Origin: Amycolatopsis umgeniensis
GTDB taxonomy: Bacteria > Actinomycetota > Actinomycetes > Mycobacteriales > Pseudonocardiaceae
DNA: 64,000 bases
NCBI RefSeq assembly: GCF_014205155.1
Contig: NZ_JACHMX010000001.1
Span: 9,161,931 to 9,225,930, forward strand
Reading direction: 5' to 3'
In this document: in pieces, positions 15,514-25,584 of the stretch
Layout of the letters: each line of letters begins with the position of its first letter
Position numbering within the stretch: the first letter of the stretch is position 1
Program-made: the position numbers and the translations under genes
Notes under the pieces: generated by a model
Databases searched by the model: none
The model's input: only the letters and a program-made list of their open reading frames with translations
What the model was told of the DNA's origin: nothing

Positions 15514-17319
15514 TCATTTCGGCAGGTCGGTTTTGACGAGCAGGTCGAAGCCCAGGCCGCTGGAACCCTGGCCGCGGCCCTCACCTCGATGGGCGGACAG
15601 CCAGAGGGACACGCGGCCGTCTCGCCAGCGGGTTCTGTTGTAGGCGACAGTCACTCGGGTACCCGACTGCGGGACCTCCTCTTCATTGACGAAGTACCGC
15701 TGCCCTTGATCGAATCCCGCGCGCAACAGACTGGTCCTCGGGCGGACAGGCTGCCCGTCGACGACGCTGGGCATCGCCGCACGTTGCAGTTGAATCTCTC
15801 GGTTGTCGTTCGGGACATGTACCGGGATGAACGGGATCCAGTGTTCGGGAATGCTGTTCATCGCCCGGTAGGACAGGGCTGCCCGAGGTGGGTCGTCCGC
15901 CGCCGGCGGCGCCGTGGCGGGTGGGCGACTGCGGTACGCCACTATTTCCGCGGCCGCTTCGCTGCCTCGGCGGGGTTCGCCGGTCGGCATACGGACGGTT
16001 TGTTCTATGCCCCAGACGAGGTTGGCGTTCTCATCGCGGAGGAGGAGGACTTCTTCCAGCACCGGGCCCACGGCCACCTTCGGCACGCTCGGCGGCAGGA
16101 ACAGGTCGGTGTCGGCGGGCACGTCGTCGGTGCCGATGGTGTCCAGGGTGAACATCGACCACCGTTGCCAGTTTTCGTCGGCGCCCGCGCCCGCCGGGGT
16201 CAGCCATTCCTTGTGGTTGAAGACGTCCGTCACCGTCAAGCCGCGGATTCGGGCCACGGTGCCCGCGGGTAGGTCGCAAGGTAGCTGGTACCAGTCGTTG
16301 CTGAACACCAGCGCGAACTCGAGGAAGATCAGCCTCGCCAGGTCGGTGCTGTCCGAACCCACCGCGGCGAAGTTCGTCTTTCCGTCTTCCAGCGCCCACC
16401 ATCGCGGTAGCGGCATTCCCGAATAGCGGACCGGTGCCGGGAAGACCGTTCTCGACAGCCGCGGCTCGGGTGGGCGCCCGCCGCCGATCGGCGAGTCCGC
16501 ATCCACCGAGAACGCGTGCCAGTCGAGTTCTCCGCCTGGATATTCCTGGGCGGTCAGCACTTTCTCGGCCCCGCCCGGCATTGACGCCGAGATCGAGAAC
16601 CGGTGTTCCAGCCTGCGAGGATCCCAGGTACCGTCACCGGTCGGCTGGTCGATCAACGCATCGAACCAGTTCACCAGCCGGTTGCCCGCGTCCACCAGCG
16701 CCGCGTGGTGCAGTAGCGGGATCGTCCTGATCCCCGCGTCCGCCACACCCCCGCCTTTCAAGAACTCATACAGCAGGTATCCGTCCATGCGGCGACCGGC
16801 CACGGCCTGCATGGTGGCCCACACGCCCGGGTTCGCCCGCTGGGTGACGGCCTCTTTGGCGGGCAGTGCGATCGGGTACTTGGTCGCGTACTGCTCCTCG
16901 AATTTGAACACGATGTTGCCCAGCAGTCCGGCCCTGCCCAGCAGTTTGAACCAGCGACGGCCGATCGCCACCCGCAGGTCGAAGCCGATTTTCTCCGGAC
17001 CGTAGGTGAACGGCACTTTGCGGCGTTCCGCCATTGTCTCGAGTGGACGGTCGGTGGGCAGGTCCTCGGGTGGACCGTCGAGGGGCCGGAAACGGCTCGG
17101 CCGCGACTGCGCCACGGAGTAGGTCGCCGTCACCGGCGAACCGCCGTCGGTGCCCTGGAACTCGCCCAGTTGCCACTGCCGGGTCAGCATCCACAGTGGA
17201 TCCCGGATCTCCGCCCGCAACGCGCGGGTGAAGTCGGTGGTTCGTGGCCTGCCTTCCAAGCGGTTCCACACCCCGACGGTGGGGGTGCGGCGGGCGGCCA
17301 GGTCGTCGGCGAAGGTCAT
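15514..17319 (-). CDS. large-operon protein, 601 aa, unknown function (last gene)
   Basis: Not recognised. Soluble 601-aa protein without signal peptide or membrane helix. The N-terminus has TPTVGVWNRLEGRPRTTDFTRALRAEIRDPLWMLTRQWQLGEFQGTDGGSPV in parts, a striking pattern (D-P-L-W-M-L-T-R-Q-W-Q-L-G-E-F), followed by a mixed domain with many Trp and Pro. Late in the protein LLLRDENANLVWGIEQ and RAALSYRAMNSIPEHWIPFIPVH look like strand-rich segments. Its start overlaps the previous stop by four bases (ATGA), so it is the translationally coupled final gene of the seven-gene operon. Its role must be tied to the two large proteins before it. Confidence 0.8.
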   Translation of the reverse strand: MTFADDLAARRTPTVGVWNRLEGRPRTTDFTRALRAEIRDPLWMLTRQWQLGEFQGTDGGSPVTATYSVAQSRPSRFRPLDGPPEDLPTDRPLETMAERRKVPFTYGPEKIGFDLRVAIGRRWFKLLGRAGLLGNIVFKFEEQYATKYPIALPAKEAVTQRANPGVWATMQAVAGRRMDGYLLYEFLKGGGVADAGIRTIPLLHHAALVDAGNRLVNWFDALIDQPTGDGTWDPRRLEHRFSISASMPGGAEKVLTAQEYPGGELDWHAFSVDADSPIGGGRPPEPRLSRTVFPAPVRYSGMPLPRWWALEDGKTNFAAVGSDSTDLARLIFLEFALVFSNDWYQLPCDLPAGTVARIRGLTVTDVFNHKEWLTPAGAGADENWQRWSMFTLDTIGTDDVPADTDLFLPPSVPKVAVGPVLEEVLLLRDENANLVWGIEQTVRMPTGEPRRGSEAAAEIVAYRSRPPATAPPAADDPPRAALSYRAMNSIPEHWIPFIPVHVPNDNREIQLQRAAMPSVVDGQPVRPRTSLLRAGFDQGQRYFVNEEEVPQSGTRVTVAYNRTRWRDGRVSLWLSAHRGEGRGQGSSGLGFDLLVKTDLPK

Positions 17320-20300
17320 CGGCGGGCCCTCCAGCGCTCGTTGGCTTGAGCCAGGTCGGTGCCGACGGTCATCTGCCGGGTCGCGGACATGATGGTCGCC
17401 GGGAGCAGGTGGGCCAGCGGCGTCTCATCGAGGTGCGCCGGCTCGACCGCCCGGATCTTCGCGAGGTCGAACGTTTCCGCGATCGCGTCGACCAGGTCGG
17501 TGGCCGACCAGGTCCCGTTCGGGATCCGCTCCGGCGGCGCGACCAGCAGCATCGCCTGCGGTGGTTCCGCGTCCGGGCCGTCGTAGTGCATGGCCACGCC
17601 GGTGGTCTCGCGTTCGGCCGGGATCACCTCGGTCCACTCGTCGAGGACGAGCCCGCACTGGCGGTCGTTGTTCAGGCTGGTCGCGTAGTGGGCGGTGAAC
17701 AGCAGGCGGTCTTCCTCCTTCAACGGGTTCGGGCCCGGCGCGAACTCCAGGCCGAGCCAACGGTCACCGGTGACATACGGCAACTGGATCGGCGACAGCT
17801 TCGGTTCCACCCAGCCGAAGATGCCGGTGCCGAGCAGGCCGCCCGGGCCGAGCAGCGCGTCCGAGAGCAGCACTGTCTGTTCCCACAGTCTCGGCTTGTC
17901 CCGTACCCTCGCCATCCCGTGCAGCCAGTCGTCGACCGGGAAGTCCCGTTTCGCGTTGAGGTGGGCGATGAGCTTGTCGCTGTCGGTGCGGGCCTTGCGC
18001 CACTGCTGCATGACCGGCGTCGGTGCGGTGAACTCGGGCACCACCAGCACGTCCTCACCGAGCAACGCCTTCAGTGCGTCGGTGCCCGCGCGGACCCTGT
18101 CCGGGCTGGTGGCGGCCTGGTCGTAGCGCACGAGCGCGGCGGTCGCCACCGTGCGGCGAGCCGAGAGCTCGTCGGACAGTGTCCGCGCCCTGGTCAGGAG
18201 TTCCTGCCCGTACGCGACCACTTGGTCCTGGAATGGGATCAGGTCGACGCCGAGCGGATCGTAGTCCGCGGGTGGAAGGTTCCCCGCCACTTCGCTCAGC
18301 AGTCCGCTCAACGTCGTCTTCGTGGTGTCGGCCTGCCGCTTCAGAGCGTCCACTTTGAAGCTGAAGTCGTTGCGAAGGCCGCGCACTCGTGAACGCATTT
18401 GGAACGGCGTCTGCGTTCGCGGTTGTGGCTTGGTGGTCAGGAGCCGCTCGGCCTTCTCCAGCAAGGTGAACCGGTCTTCGTCCGGGGTCGAACCGGGCAG
18501 GTCTTCGTACTGTGCCAGCAGCAGATTCGCGGCGGTCAGCGCGGTGGTCATCCGTGCCGCCAGTTCCGCGACCGCTGTCAGCAGGTCGGAGTACACACCG
18601 CGCCGCCACACCGTCAGCTCACCCCAGCCGCTGCGTGGCAGCCCGAACCCGGCCGACGCCGTGGCCAGTTTCGCGTACCGGGCCAGGAAGTTGTCGATGC
18701 CGCTGAGCACAGCCGCGCGGGACGGCTGCTGTCCCTTCGGATAGAGCGCACCGAGGTCGGTGACGAAGTCGGCCACGTCCTCGTCGACGAGGTCGGTCAG
18801 TGACGCCAGCACCGCCGCGGGCCGTTCCCGTGGCAGGGTCACGTTGTCGTCGGCCGCGCGGTCCACCGTCGCGCTCCCCGCAGCCGGGGTGAGGTCACTC
18901 TGCCGTAGCGGCCGGGACGTGGTCACCAGCGTTCGCACGGCCGCGACCAGCGGGGACAGCTCGAAGAAGCTGACCTTGTTCGCCACCCGCTGGGTGTAGT
19001 CGATGCTCAGCACCCGGTCCGGACGCGGTTTCACCTTGTCGGCCACCACGCCGATGATCCGGTCGTCCAGATCGGTCATCGCCGCCTCGTCGGCCGGGCG
19101 CAACGCGAACAACAGGTCCAACGACGACAGCCCGGTCTCCTGCTGGGTCACGTCCCGGTGGTCCGGCGAGCCGTCCGGTTCGGTCCAGCTCACCCGGGCG
19201 ACCACGTTCTCCGGTTTCGGCAGGACCGCGGGCAGCCAGTCGTTGACGGCCGGTTCCGCCTGCACTCTCGGCGGGTTGTGGCCCAGCAGTGGCGCGTTGT
19301 GGTCCGGGCCGAGGTTCGGGGTGAACTGCAGCGCCAGCCGGTGAGTGAGGGTGGTGCCGCTGCGTGGTGTCTCGACGATCATCGTCGCGGGCGGCAATCC
19401 CTCCTTCGCGTAGGCATCCAGTGCGGCGGAGGCGCGTTCGGTGTTGCCCAGCAACGCTTGGTGCGTACCCTCGGCGACAGCGAGGTCGGCCACGGCGTCC
19501 TGCACGTTTCGCAGCGCGCGGATCTCCGTGCGGATGTCGAGGATCTGCTGCTCGGTCGCCGGCTTGAGGTCGTCGTATTCGAACGGGTAGTCGTCGGCGT
19601 TCTCGGTCTCCGGGTGCGCCGCCCGCAACTCGTTCGCCCGCCGCAGCAACTTCAACCCGTCGATGACGTTGCGGGCTTCGACCTGTTCGATGCTCGTGGG
19701 CACGGCAGGATCGTCCGGCGAGGGTTTGGTCTCCTCGATCTTGTTGGCACGTAACGGGAATCTGAGCCGCATGCCGGAGATGAGCGCGTCAAGGCCCGCC
19801 CTGCGGTCGTGCAGGCCGCGTTCGAACCGGTAGCCGAGCAACGCGGACAGCGACTGGCCCTGCCGCATTCCGTCGGCGATGGTCAGCGCGAGCCGGACCC
19901 GTTCGGAGCTGAGGTTCACGGCGAACACGTTTTCCTTACCCGGTGCCGCGTTCGCGACGTAACCGGCGCGCAGGACCGCCGCCGTGCGGGCATGCGCGGG
20001 TGACGGGGCGTGGATGTAGCCGCCGTTGTGGCTGTCCTGCGGGATCGGATCGCTGCCGAACACGTCCCTGAGATCGGCCGGCACCTCCACGGTCGTGACC
20101 GGTTCCAGGTTCGGGTCGACGTTCTCCAGCCAGCCGTACGCGCCGAGGTGCAGGCCGCGTGTCGCCGAGGGCCCGGAGCGCAGCTCGGCCAGCCGTTCGT
20201 TGACCAGGCCGAGCCGCCACGCGTCCAGCCGGTAGGTCGCGCAGTCTACGTGTTCGGTGAACACCCGCTCGAGGCGCGCCGTCGGCAGCGTGGCCAGTAT

Positions 20301-22493
20301 CTTGAGCGCCTCGATCTGCTCCGTCTGGTCCCCGGCGGCGGGATGACTGCCCAGGATCGACCGGATGTGCTGGTGCACGGGCCGGCCAGGGTCGATGGCC
20401 GGATCGGTCGAGTAAAGCGTGCGGTAACGGCTTTCGCTCTGGTCCGCGGGGCCGATGTGCACGAACGGTGCGTCGCGGATGTCCGGCACGTCGGCGCCCG
20501 GCGTCGCCAGCGCGAGCCTGCGTGCGGTTTCGGCCCACCCCAGCAGGACGGCATGCCGCGCGAGCGAGTACAGCAAAGCGTCCGGCGGCAGGTCGTCGAT
20601 GAACCCCAGTTCTTCGCGGATCGTGTTCAGGTCGCTGGTCGCCAGCCAGGTCAGGTAGTCGTGTTTGTCGATGGTGTAGGGCCGGATCGGTTTCGTCTCG
20701 GACAGCGGCCGGTCGTCGACCACCGGCGCGAGCAGTGGGTGCGCGTCGTCGGCGAACAGTCGCCGCAGCAGGTCCGGGTCGGTGTCCTGCGAGGCGCCCA
20801 GCCGGGTGAGCACCTCCCGCAACGGCGAGGTGAGCCGGGCCAGTTCCTCGTCCATGTCGGACTGCCCGGCGACGGCCTCCGCGCTTTCCGCGTACCGGAA
20901 CCGGAATTCGGCCGAGGTCGGGTGCAGTGCGAGGATGTCGAGGAGCGTCTGGTGCCGGTCGGCGCCCGGTTTGTCCAGGCTGGCAACGTGTTTCAGCGCG
21001 GTACGCCAGTCGGCCGTGGCCGTCGCGAGTACGGCGTTGAGGGCCGTGCGATGTGGGGTGGCGGCGGGCCAGACGAGCTTGGAGAACACTGTCGTCGGCA
21101 GGATTCCGTAGGGCTGACGACCGATCTTCACGGTGGGCAAGGGCCCCCGGCCGGACACGTTGGCGAGGAAGAACTCCCGGGTCTGCGCGATCTGCTCCCC
21201 GGTGAGCACGCCGTTCAGCAACGCGGGCAGGTAGTTGCCCCAGGTCGCGGGCCACAGCGCGGTGTGGGCGGCCCGCGCGTCACGACGGTCGGTGCCGTTC
21301 GCGTTCGGCACACCGGCCAGCTTCGCCGGGTCGAGGCCGAGCAGTTCGGCGAACCACGCGCCGTCGCTCTTGGTACTCCAGTCCGCCGCGGCGGCCGTGA
21401 ACCCGGCAAGGGTGGCGAGGCCTGCTTCGGCTTCGGTCTTCCGGTCCTGACCGGCGGGGAGTTCCTCGGAGTTGTTGGTCGGCGTGCCCTGCGGCAGGAA
21501 AGCGAATCCCGCGGGACTGTGCAGCTGGTCTTCGAGCAGCTTGCCGAACGCGGCCGCGCTTTGTTCCGGCGTCGCCTGTTCGCGCAGCCCGAGCACGACA
21601 AGGCGGTCGAGCCCGCCGGGGAAGTCGGCGGTGCGCTTGATCCGGATGCCCATGCCCGCGTCGACGGCCTTGTCGAAATTGGTGAGCCACTCCAGGGCCG
21701 TTGGCACGAAGAGGGTGCCGTCCTGTTCGTTGATGCGTAGCTGGGTGGCGGGTGGTTCCTTCGGGTCCGGGCTGACCGCGAGGTCCTGCCGCACGGGCAG
21801 ACCGGGTTCGGCGAAGACCCGCGCGGTGCCGACGTACCCGAAGAAGGTGAACTTGACGGGCAGCAACGCCGCGGTCGCGGCCACGGTCCACGACTGCGGC
21901 GCGATCTGGTCGGCAGGCAGCGTCGGCAGCACGAGGAACGCCACTACGACGTTGTTTCCGGGCGTGTTCGGCGCACTGTCCACACCCGACGGACGGCGGC
22001 CTCGGATGGCGGCGGCACGGCTCGCTCCCACGGCCGCCAGCAACGCGATCTCGGCGTCCCGCAGTTTCCCGCGGTCGCCGTGTGCCCGCCACACGGCCGT
22101 CCAGTACGTGGTGGTGGGCGGCCGGTCGGCCACGGGGATCGGCTGTGGGCTCACGACCACCAGCACGGCAGTACCGACCTCGACCCCCAGTGGGCGTTCG
22201 GTCGGGTTGCCCGGTTGACGGTTCCGCACCAGCCAGCCCGCCCGTCCGGCCGGGATCCGCGCGACCAGTTCGTGCCAGGCGGCCTGCTCCCCCACCGCCT
22301 GCCCACCCGACGCCCACACGCCTGTCCAGTAGGCGTCCAGCGCCGAGACCTCGGCTTGAGTCGGCCTCGGCTCGAACTTGTTCACCGACCACTCGTCGGG
22401 GAACACGCGAATCAGCAGATGTGTCGGCGTGAACCGGGTTTCGACCCGGATCGGGCCGAGCAGCACCGGGAAGTCAAGGCTGAGCGGGGTCAT
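17316..22493 (-). CDS. giant operon protein, 1725 aa, unknown function
   Basis: Not recognised. The ATG at 22493 (TPLSLDFPVLLGPIRVETRF) is the start; upstream in-frame codons lie in the preceding gene. N-terminal about 250 residues form one domain (LLIRVFPDEWSVNKFEPRPTQAEV, WTGVWASGG, AWHELVARI, GWLVRNRQPGN), then long helical tracts with ordered turns, including a coiled-coil-prone stretch around 1400-1500 rich in Glu, Ala and Arg, and a C-terminal domain with WLGLEFAPG and RQCGLVLDEWTEVIPAERETTGVAMHYDGPDA in parts. No signal peptide, membrane helix, Walker box or known catalytic triad is seen. Twenty bases overlap the 1036-aa gene. Size and context suggest a scaffold or structural component (inference). 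Confidence 0.82.
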   Translation of the reverse strand: MTPLSLDFPVLLGPIRVETRFTPTHLLIRVFPDEWSVNKFEPRPTQAEVSALDAYWTGVWASGGQAVGEQAAWHELVARIPAGRAGWLVRNRQPGNPTERPLGVEVGTAVLVVVSPQPIPVADRPPTTTYWTAVWRAHGDRGKLRDAEIALLAAVGASRAAAIRGRRPSGVDSAPNTPGNNVVVAFLVLPTLPADQIAPQSWTVAATAALLPVKFTFFGYVGTARVFAEPGLPVRQDLAVSPDPKEPPATQLRINEQDGTLFVPTALEWLTNFDKAVDAGMGIRIKRTADFPGGLDRLVVLGLREQATPEQSAAAFGKLLEDQLHSPAGFAFLPQGTPTNNSEELPAGQDRKTEAEAGLATLAGFTAAAADWSTKSDGAWFAELLGLDPAKLAGVPNANGTDRRDARAAHTALWPATWGNYLPALLNGVLTGEQIAQTREFFLANVSGRGPLPTVKIGRQPYGILPTTVFSKLVWPAATPHRTALNAVLATATADWRTALKHVASLDKPGADRHQTLLDILALHPTSAEFRFRYAESAEAVAGQSDMDEELARLTSPLREVLTRLGASQDTDPDLLRRLFADDAHPLLAPVVDDRPLSETKPIRPYTIDKHDYLTWLATSDLNTIREELGFIDDLPPDALLYSLARHAVLLGWAETARRLALATPGADVPDIRDAPFVHIGPADQSESRYRTLYSTDPAIDPGRPVHQHIRSILGSHPAAGDQTEQIEALKILATLPTARLERVFTEHVDCATYRLDAWRLGLVNERLAELRSGPSATRGLHLGAYGWLENVDPNLEPVTTVEVPADLRDVFGSDPIPQDSHNGGYIHAPSPAHARTAAVLRAGYVANAAPGKENVFAVNLSSERVRLALTIADGMRQGQSLSALLGYRFERGLHDRRAGLDALISGMRLRFPLRANKIEETKPSPDDPAVPTSIEQVEARNVIDGLKLLRRANELRAAHPETENADDYPFEYDDLKPATEQQILDIRTEIRALRNVQDAVADLAVAEGTHQALLGNTERASAALDAYAKEGLPPATMIVETPRSGTTLTHRLALQFTPNLGPDHNAPLLGHNPPRVQAEPAVNDWLPAVLPKPENVVARVSWTEPDGSPDHRDVTQQETGLSSLDLLFALRPADEAAMTDLDDRIIGVVADKVKPRPDRVLSIDYTQRVANKVSFFELSPLVAAVRTLVTTSRPLRQSDLTPAAGSATVDRAADDNVTLPRERPAAVLASLTDLVDEDVADFVTDLGALYPKGQQPSRAAVLSGIDNFLARYAKLATASAGFGLPRSGWGELTVWRRGVYSDLLTAVAELAARMTTALTAANLLLAQYEDLPGSTPDEDRFTLLEKAERLLTTKPQPRTQTPFQMRSRVRGLRNDFSFKVDALKRQADTTKTTLSGLLSEVAGNLPPADYDPLGVDLIPFQDQVVAYGQELLTRARTLSDELSARRTVATAALVRYDQAATSPDRVRAGTDALKALLGEDVLVVPEFTAPTPVMQQWRKARTDSDKLIAHLNAKRDFPVDDWLHGMARVRDKPRLWEQTVLLSDALLGPGGLLGTGIFGWVEPKLSPIQLPYVTGDRWLGLEFAPGPNPLKEEDRLLFTAHYATSLNNDRQCGLVLDEWTEVIPAERETTGVAMHYDGPDAEPPQAMLLVAPPERIPNGTWSATDLVDAIAETFDLAKIRAVEPAHLDETPLAHLLPATIMSATRQMTVGTDLAQANERWRARR

Positions 22494-25400
22494 CCGGCAA
22501 CATCTCCTGTGCGTGCATGGCCACCAGAACCGGCGCCTGGAAGAGGATGTAGGCGACGTCGGCCGAGCTGACGTCGGACTGCCAAACCTTGACTTTTTCG
22601 TCGTCGCGGCGCTGGAGTTTCTTCTCCTGGTCGTTCTCGTCGCCGTTGAACGGGTCGAGCGTGACGTGCGCACCCGCGTCGAAGCGGATGAACCCGCTCG
22701 CGCCCGGATCGACCCGGCCCCAGGTCAGGTCGTTCCACACCTCGACCAGCCGTTCCTCGCCCGGCCGATCCTCGTCGACCCCGAACCGCGGTTCGCCGGG
22801 GCATTCCTTCAGCACGAAGAACCAGCCGAGGTTCGCCCCCTTGCCGCGGGCCTCCCTGGCGTCCAGATCGAAGCCGAGGAGGTAGATGTCCGGTTCGACC
22901 TTGGCCTCGTAGACCGGCAGCCGGACCAGCTCATGCGGCGGGTCCTCGCCGGCCGGCAGCTTCGCGAGCTCGCGCTCTCCGCTCTTGTCGGGTTTCCCGG
23001 GCATGTCCGGCAGATCCGGCCACGCCGCCTTGTGCGCGTAGACGACGGTGTTCGGGTACTTCTTCAGCAGCTCGCCTCGGATCACCAGCACGAGGTCGTT
23101 GGTACGCGGCGGATCGCCGGGCTTCGGCTGGGGATTGGGGTTTTCGCCGAGCCGGGCGGTCGGTCCCCACCGATGGATCGGCGGGATGTCATACAGCCGT
23201 TCCAGTCTTGCGGCGGGTTCCTCTCCCGCCTTCGCCGGTGCCGTGCGCGGATCCCAGAACTGACGGAACGGCGTGCCACGCAGGTCCGTCGGGAACTCCC
23301 GCCACAGCATCTCGCGGGCCATTTCGTGGTTGAGGCCGACGAGGTAGGACTCGATGAAGCGGCGGTTGTTCTCCAGCAGGGTCACGGAGTTCGGCGGCAG
23401 CTGACCGAGGTTGGGCACGAACGTGTCGGTCGACATCCGCACGAGTTCGGCGTACATCGGCATGTCGAACACCGGGTACGCCATGACCTCGGTCAACTCG
23501 CCGTCCTTCCGGGCGAGGCGGTCGGGCAGGTTCATGGCCGCGACGATGTTGTTCATCACGGTCTTGTCGGCGTTCAGGCCGGTCACCACCGAGGTGGTCG
23601 TGTCGGTGACGTGGAGCTTCGGCCGCTCGTCGACGGCGTTCGCGGCGGCCGCCCGAAACCCCTCGTGTACCTCCCGCAACGCCTGCGCGAGGACACCGTC
23701 CGCGGCGGTGGTCGCGGGCAGCCGCGTGGCCAGTTGTGCCGGCGTGATCAGACCGGGTGGGGTCGGCAGTGTCGGCGCGGCGGAGACCTGTTTCTCGTCG
23801 ATCCGGGTCACCAGAGTGTCGAGTGACGTGCGGAGCGTCTTCACCAGCCTCGCGCCGGGGCGGGTGACGCGGCGCATCGTCGGCGACACGGGAGCCGACG
23901 CGACGCGGCTCTGTGAGACCTTGAACCCGACGGCGAGCGTCTCGCCCGCAACAGCGGCCCGACCGGGCACGTCGAGGACCTTCGGGTGTGCGGGCGCGGT
24001 GAGGGTCAGCGCCCGGCCGTTGCGCAGCGGCTCCGCGTCGGCCGCCGACGGCACGACCCCGGCCTGCGGGGTGATGTGCTTGGCATGCAGGACATTGCCG
24101 ATTTCCCGCGCCAGTTGCGCGGCCCGGATTCGGGCGTTGGCCCGTTGTGCCTCACCGAGTTGTTCCCACGCGGAGGCCATCAGTTCTTCCTGCCGGTCCT
24201 GGATGACCTTGGTGCCGAAATGCGCGGCGACCCGGAAGCGGGGGTCGAGGTTGAGCCGGTGCACCCAGTTGTGCAGCTCGGCGGGTGGCATCGCGGTGCC
24301 GTCCGGGCGGGTGATCAGCGTGGGGGTGAGTGCGTGCCAGCGCCCGTACAACGGTGGCGTGATCACCGGGTCGACCTGCGCGGCGAGGTTCGTGACCTGC
24401 GCCGACAGCTCGGCGTTCGCGATGGCGGCCGGTTGGTGCTGGTAGCTCTCGGCGAGGTTGATCAGCCCGGCCATGGCCCGTTGCCACTCGTTCGGGTAAG
24501 GCGGCATGGGTGGCAGCGGCGGCGCGGGCGGCGGCTGGGGACCGTAGTAGTTGTCCCAGTTCTCGTGTCCGTCGAGGATCGTGTCGGAGTCGACGAGTTG
24601 CAGCGCGCCGCCGAGCCGCAGCACACCGCTCGGCTTGGTGGGCGTGGTCAGTTCCGGCAGGGCGAAGTCGGTGGCGCGGTGGGCATCCATGTCGCGCAGG
24701 CCGGTGAGGTCCTTGGCCTCGATGGGTTTCAGCAGTCGCACCAGGTCTTCGAAATCGCCCTTGGTGCTCGTGACGAACGTCCAGCGGTGGTAGTACGGGA
24801 GCTGACCGGACAGCGGCCTCTCTTCCGGGCCCCAGCTCGGTGTCGTCGCGGGGATGTCCGCGGGCACCAGACCGAGTCCTGCCTGCCGTCCCGTTTCGAA
24901 CGCCGGCACCAGGAACGCGTGATACTTCGTGCTGGCCTTCAGATGGCGAGGGCAGACCACCCGGCAGCAGGCGCTGTCCGGGGCGTCCCGGAGGACCTTG
25001 CCGAGGTTCGACAGCGACGTGCCCATCGCGAGGGGATCGTCGATGGCCAGCGGGTCGTCGAGCGCGCCGTTGACGTGGACATGCGCCCACGCGCCCAGTT
25101 CTCCGGGCGGTTGCAGTGCTTCCGGAGCGGAGACGGTGATGAACGGCAGTGGCCTGCCGGATGCCACGCCCTCGTCGAACTCCGCGACACCGGACTCTCC
25201 GCCGTCGGCGAGGACGATCAGCGCCAGCCACGGGGCGAGCCGCCGGGTCGCCGCGTCGGGCAGGTCCGGGCTGTAGCGCCAGGCGAAATCCTCTTGGTAG
25301 AACTCGATATGCGCCAGGTAGTTCGGCTCGAAGTCGGTGGAGAACGCCTGTGGCTCGGTCCGCGAGATCGCGCGCGGATCCACCCCGATCACGTCACCCG

Positions 25401-25584
25401 GGCCGTAGAGCTGCACCGGTTGCTCGATCGGCGCGTGCGGTGGTTTGCCACCCGTGGTCAGCGGGTCGCCGTTGAGTTCGAGCAGCACCGGGATCGTCGC
25501 CCTCTCGATCCCCGGCGGATCCACGATCCTGGTGGACAACCCCGCCCGGAGCCAAGGCAGGAACGAGTAAGCACCCTCGGTCAT
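22474..25584 (-). CDS. large operon protein, 1036 aa, unknown function
   Basis: Not recognised. Start ATG 25584 (TEGAYSFLPWLRAGLSTRI). The N-terminal 250 residues contain a well-formed domain: PVLLELNGDPL, LYGPGDVIGVDPRAISRTEP, HIEFYQEDFAWRYSPDLPD, LAPWLALIVLADGGE, then WAHVHVNGAL; this FYQEDF-WRY plus PWLALIVL pattern should make a sensitive search seed. The middle is mostly helical, Pro- and Ala-rich. The C-terminus has YLLGFDLDAREARG, GWFFVLKECPGEPRFG and DLTWGRVDPG, then VWQSDVSSADVAYILFQAPVLVAMHA. No secretion signal. Coupled by overlap to the Kelch gene upstream and the 1725-aa gene downstream. Confidence 0.82.
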   Translation of the reverse strand: MTEGAYSFLPWLRAGLSTRIVDPPGIERATIPVLLELNGDPLTTGGKPPHAPIEQPVQLYGPGDVIGVDPRAISRTEPQAFSTDFEPNYLAHIEFYQEDFAWRYSPDLPDAATRRLAPWLALIVLADGGESGVAEFDEGVASGRPLPFITVSAPEALQPPGELGAWAHVHVNGALDDPLAIDDPLAMGTSLSNLGKVLRDAPDSACCRVVCPRHLKASTKYHAFLVPAFETGRQAGLGLVPADIPATTPSWGPEERPLSGQLPYYHRWTFVTSTKGDFEDLVRLLKPIEAKDLTGLRDMDAHRATDFALPELTTPTKPSGVLRLGGALQLVDSDTILDGHENWDNYYGPQPPPAPPLPPMPPYPNEWQRAMAGLINLAESYQHQPAAIANAELSAQVTNLAAQVDPVITPPLYGRWHALTPTLITRPDGTAMPPAELHNWVHRLNLDPRFRVAAHFGTKVIQDRQEELMASAWEQLGEAQRANARIRAAQLAREIGNVLHAKHITPQAGVVPSAADAEPLRNGRALTLTAPAHPKVLDVPGRAAVAGETLAVGFKVSQSRVASAPVSPTMRRVTRPGARLVKTLRTSLDTLVTRIDEKQVSAAPTLPTPPGLITPAQLATRLPATTAADGVLAQALREVHEGFRAAAANAVDERPKLHVTDTTTSVVTGLNADKTVMNNIVAAMNLPDRLARKDGELTEVMAYPVFDMPMYAELVRMSTDTFVPNLGQLPPNSVTLLENNRRFIESYLVGLNHEMAREMLWREFPTDLRGTPFRQFWDPRTAPAKAGEEPAARLERLYDIPPIHRWGPTARLGENPNPQPKPGDPPRTNDLVLVIRGELLKKYPNTVVYAHKAAWPDLPDMPGKPDKSGERELAKLPAGEDPPHELVRLPVYEAKVEPDIYLLGFDLDAREARGKGANLGWFFVLKECPGEPRFGVDEDRPGEERLVEVWNDLTWGRVDPGASGFIRFDAGAHVTLDPFNGDENDQEKKLQRRDDEKVKVWQSDVSSADVAYILFQAPVLVAMHAQEMLPDDPAQP

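Noticed and set aside
20010..21740. Plus-strand open frame of 576 codons inside the 1725-aa gene
   Set aside because: Antisense shadow without start signal or domain; the minus frame is part of a continuous coupled operon.
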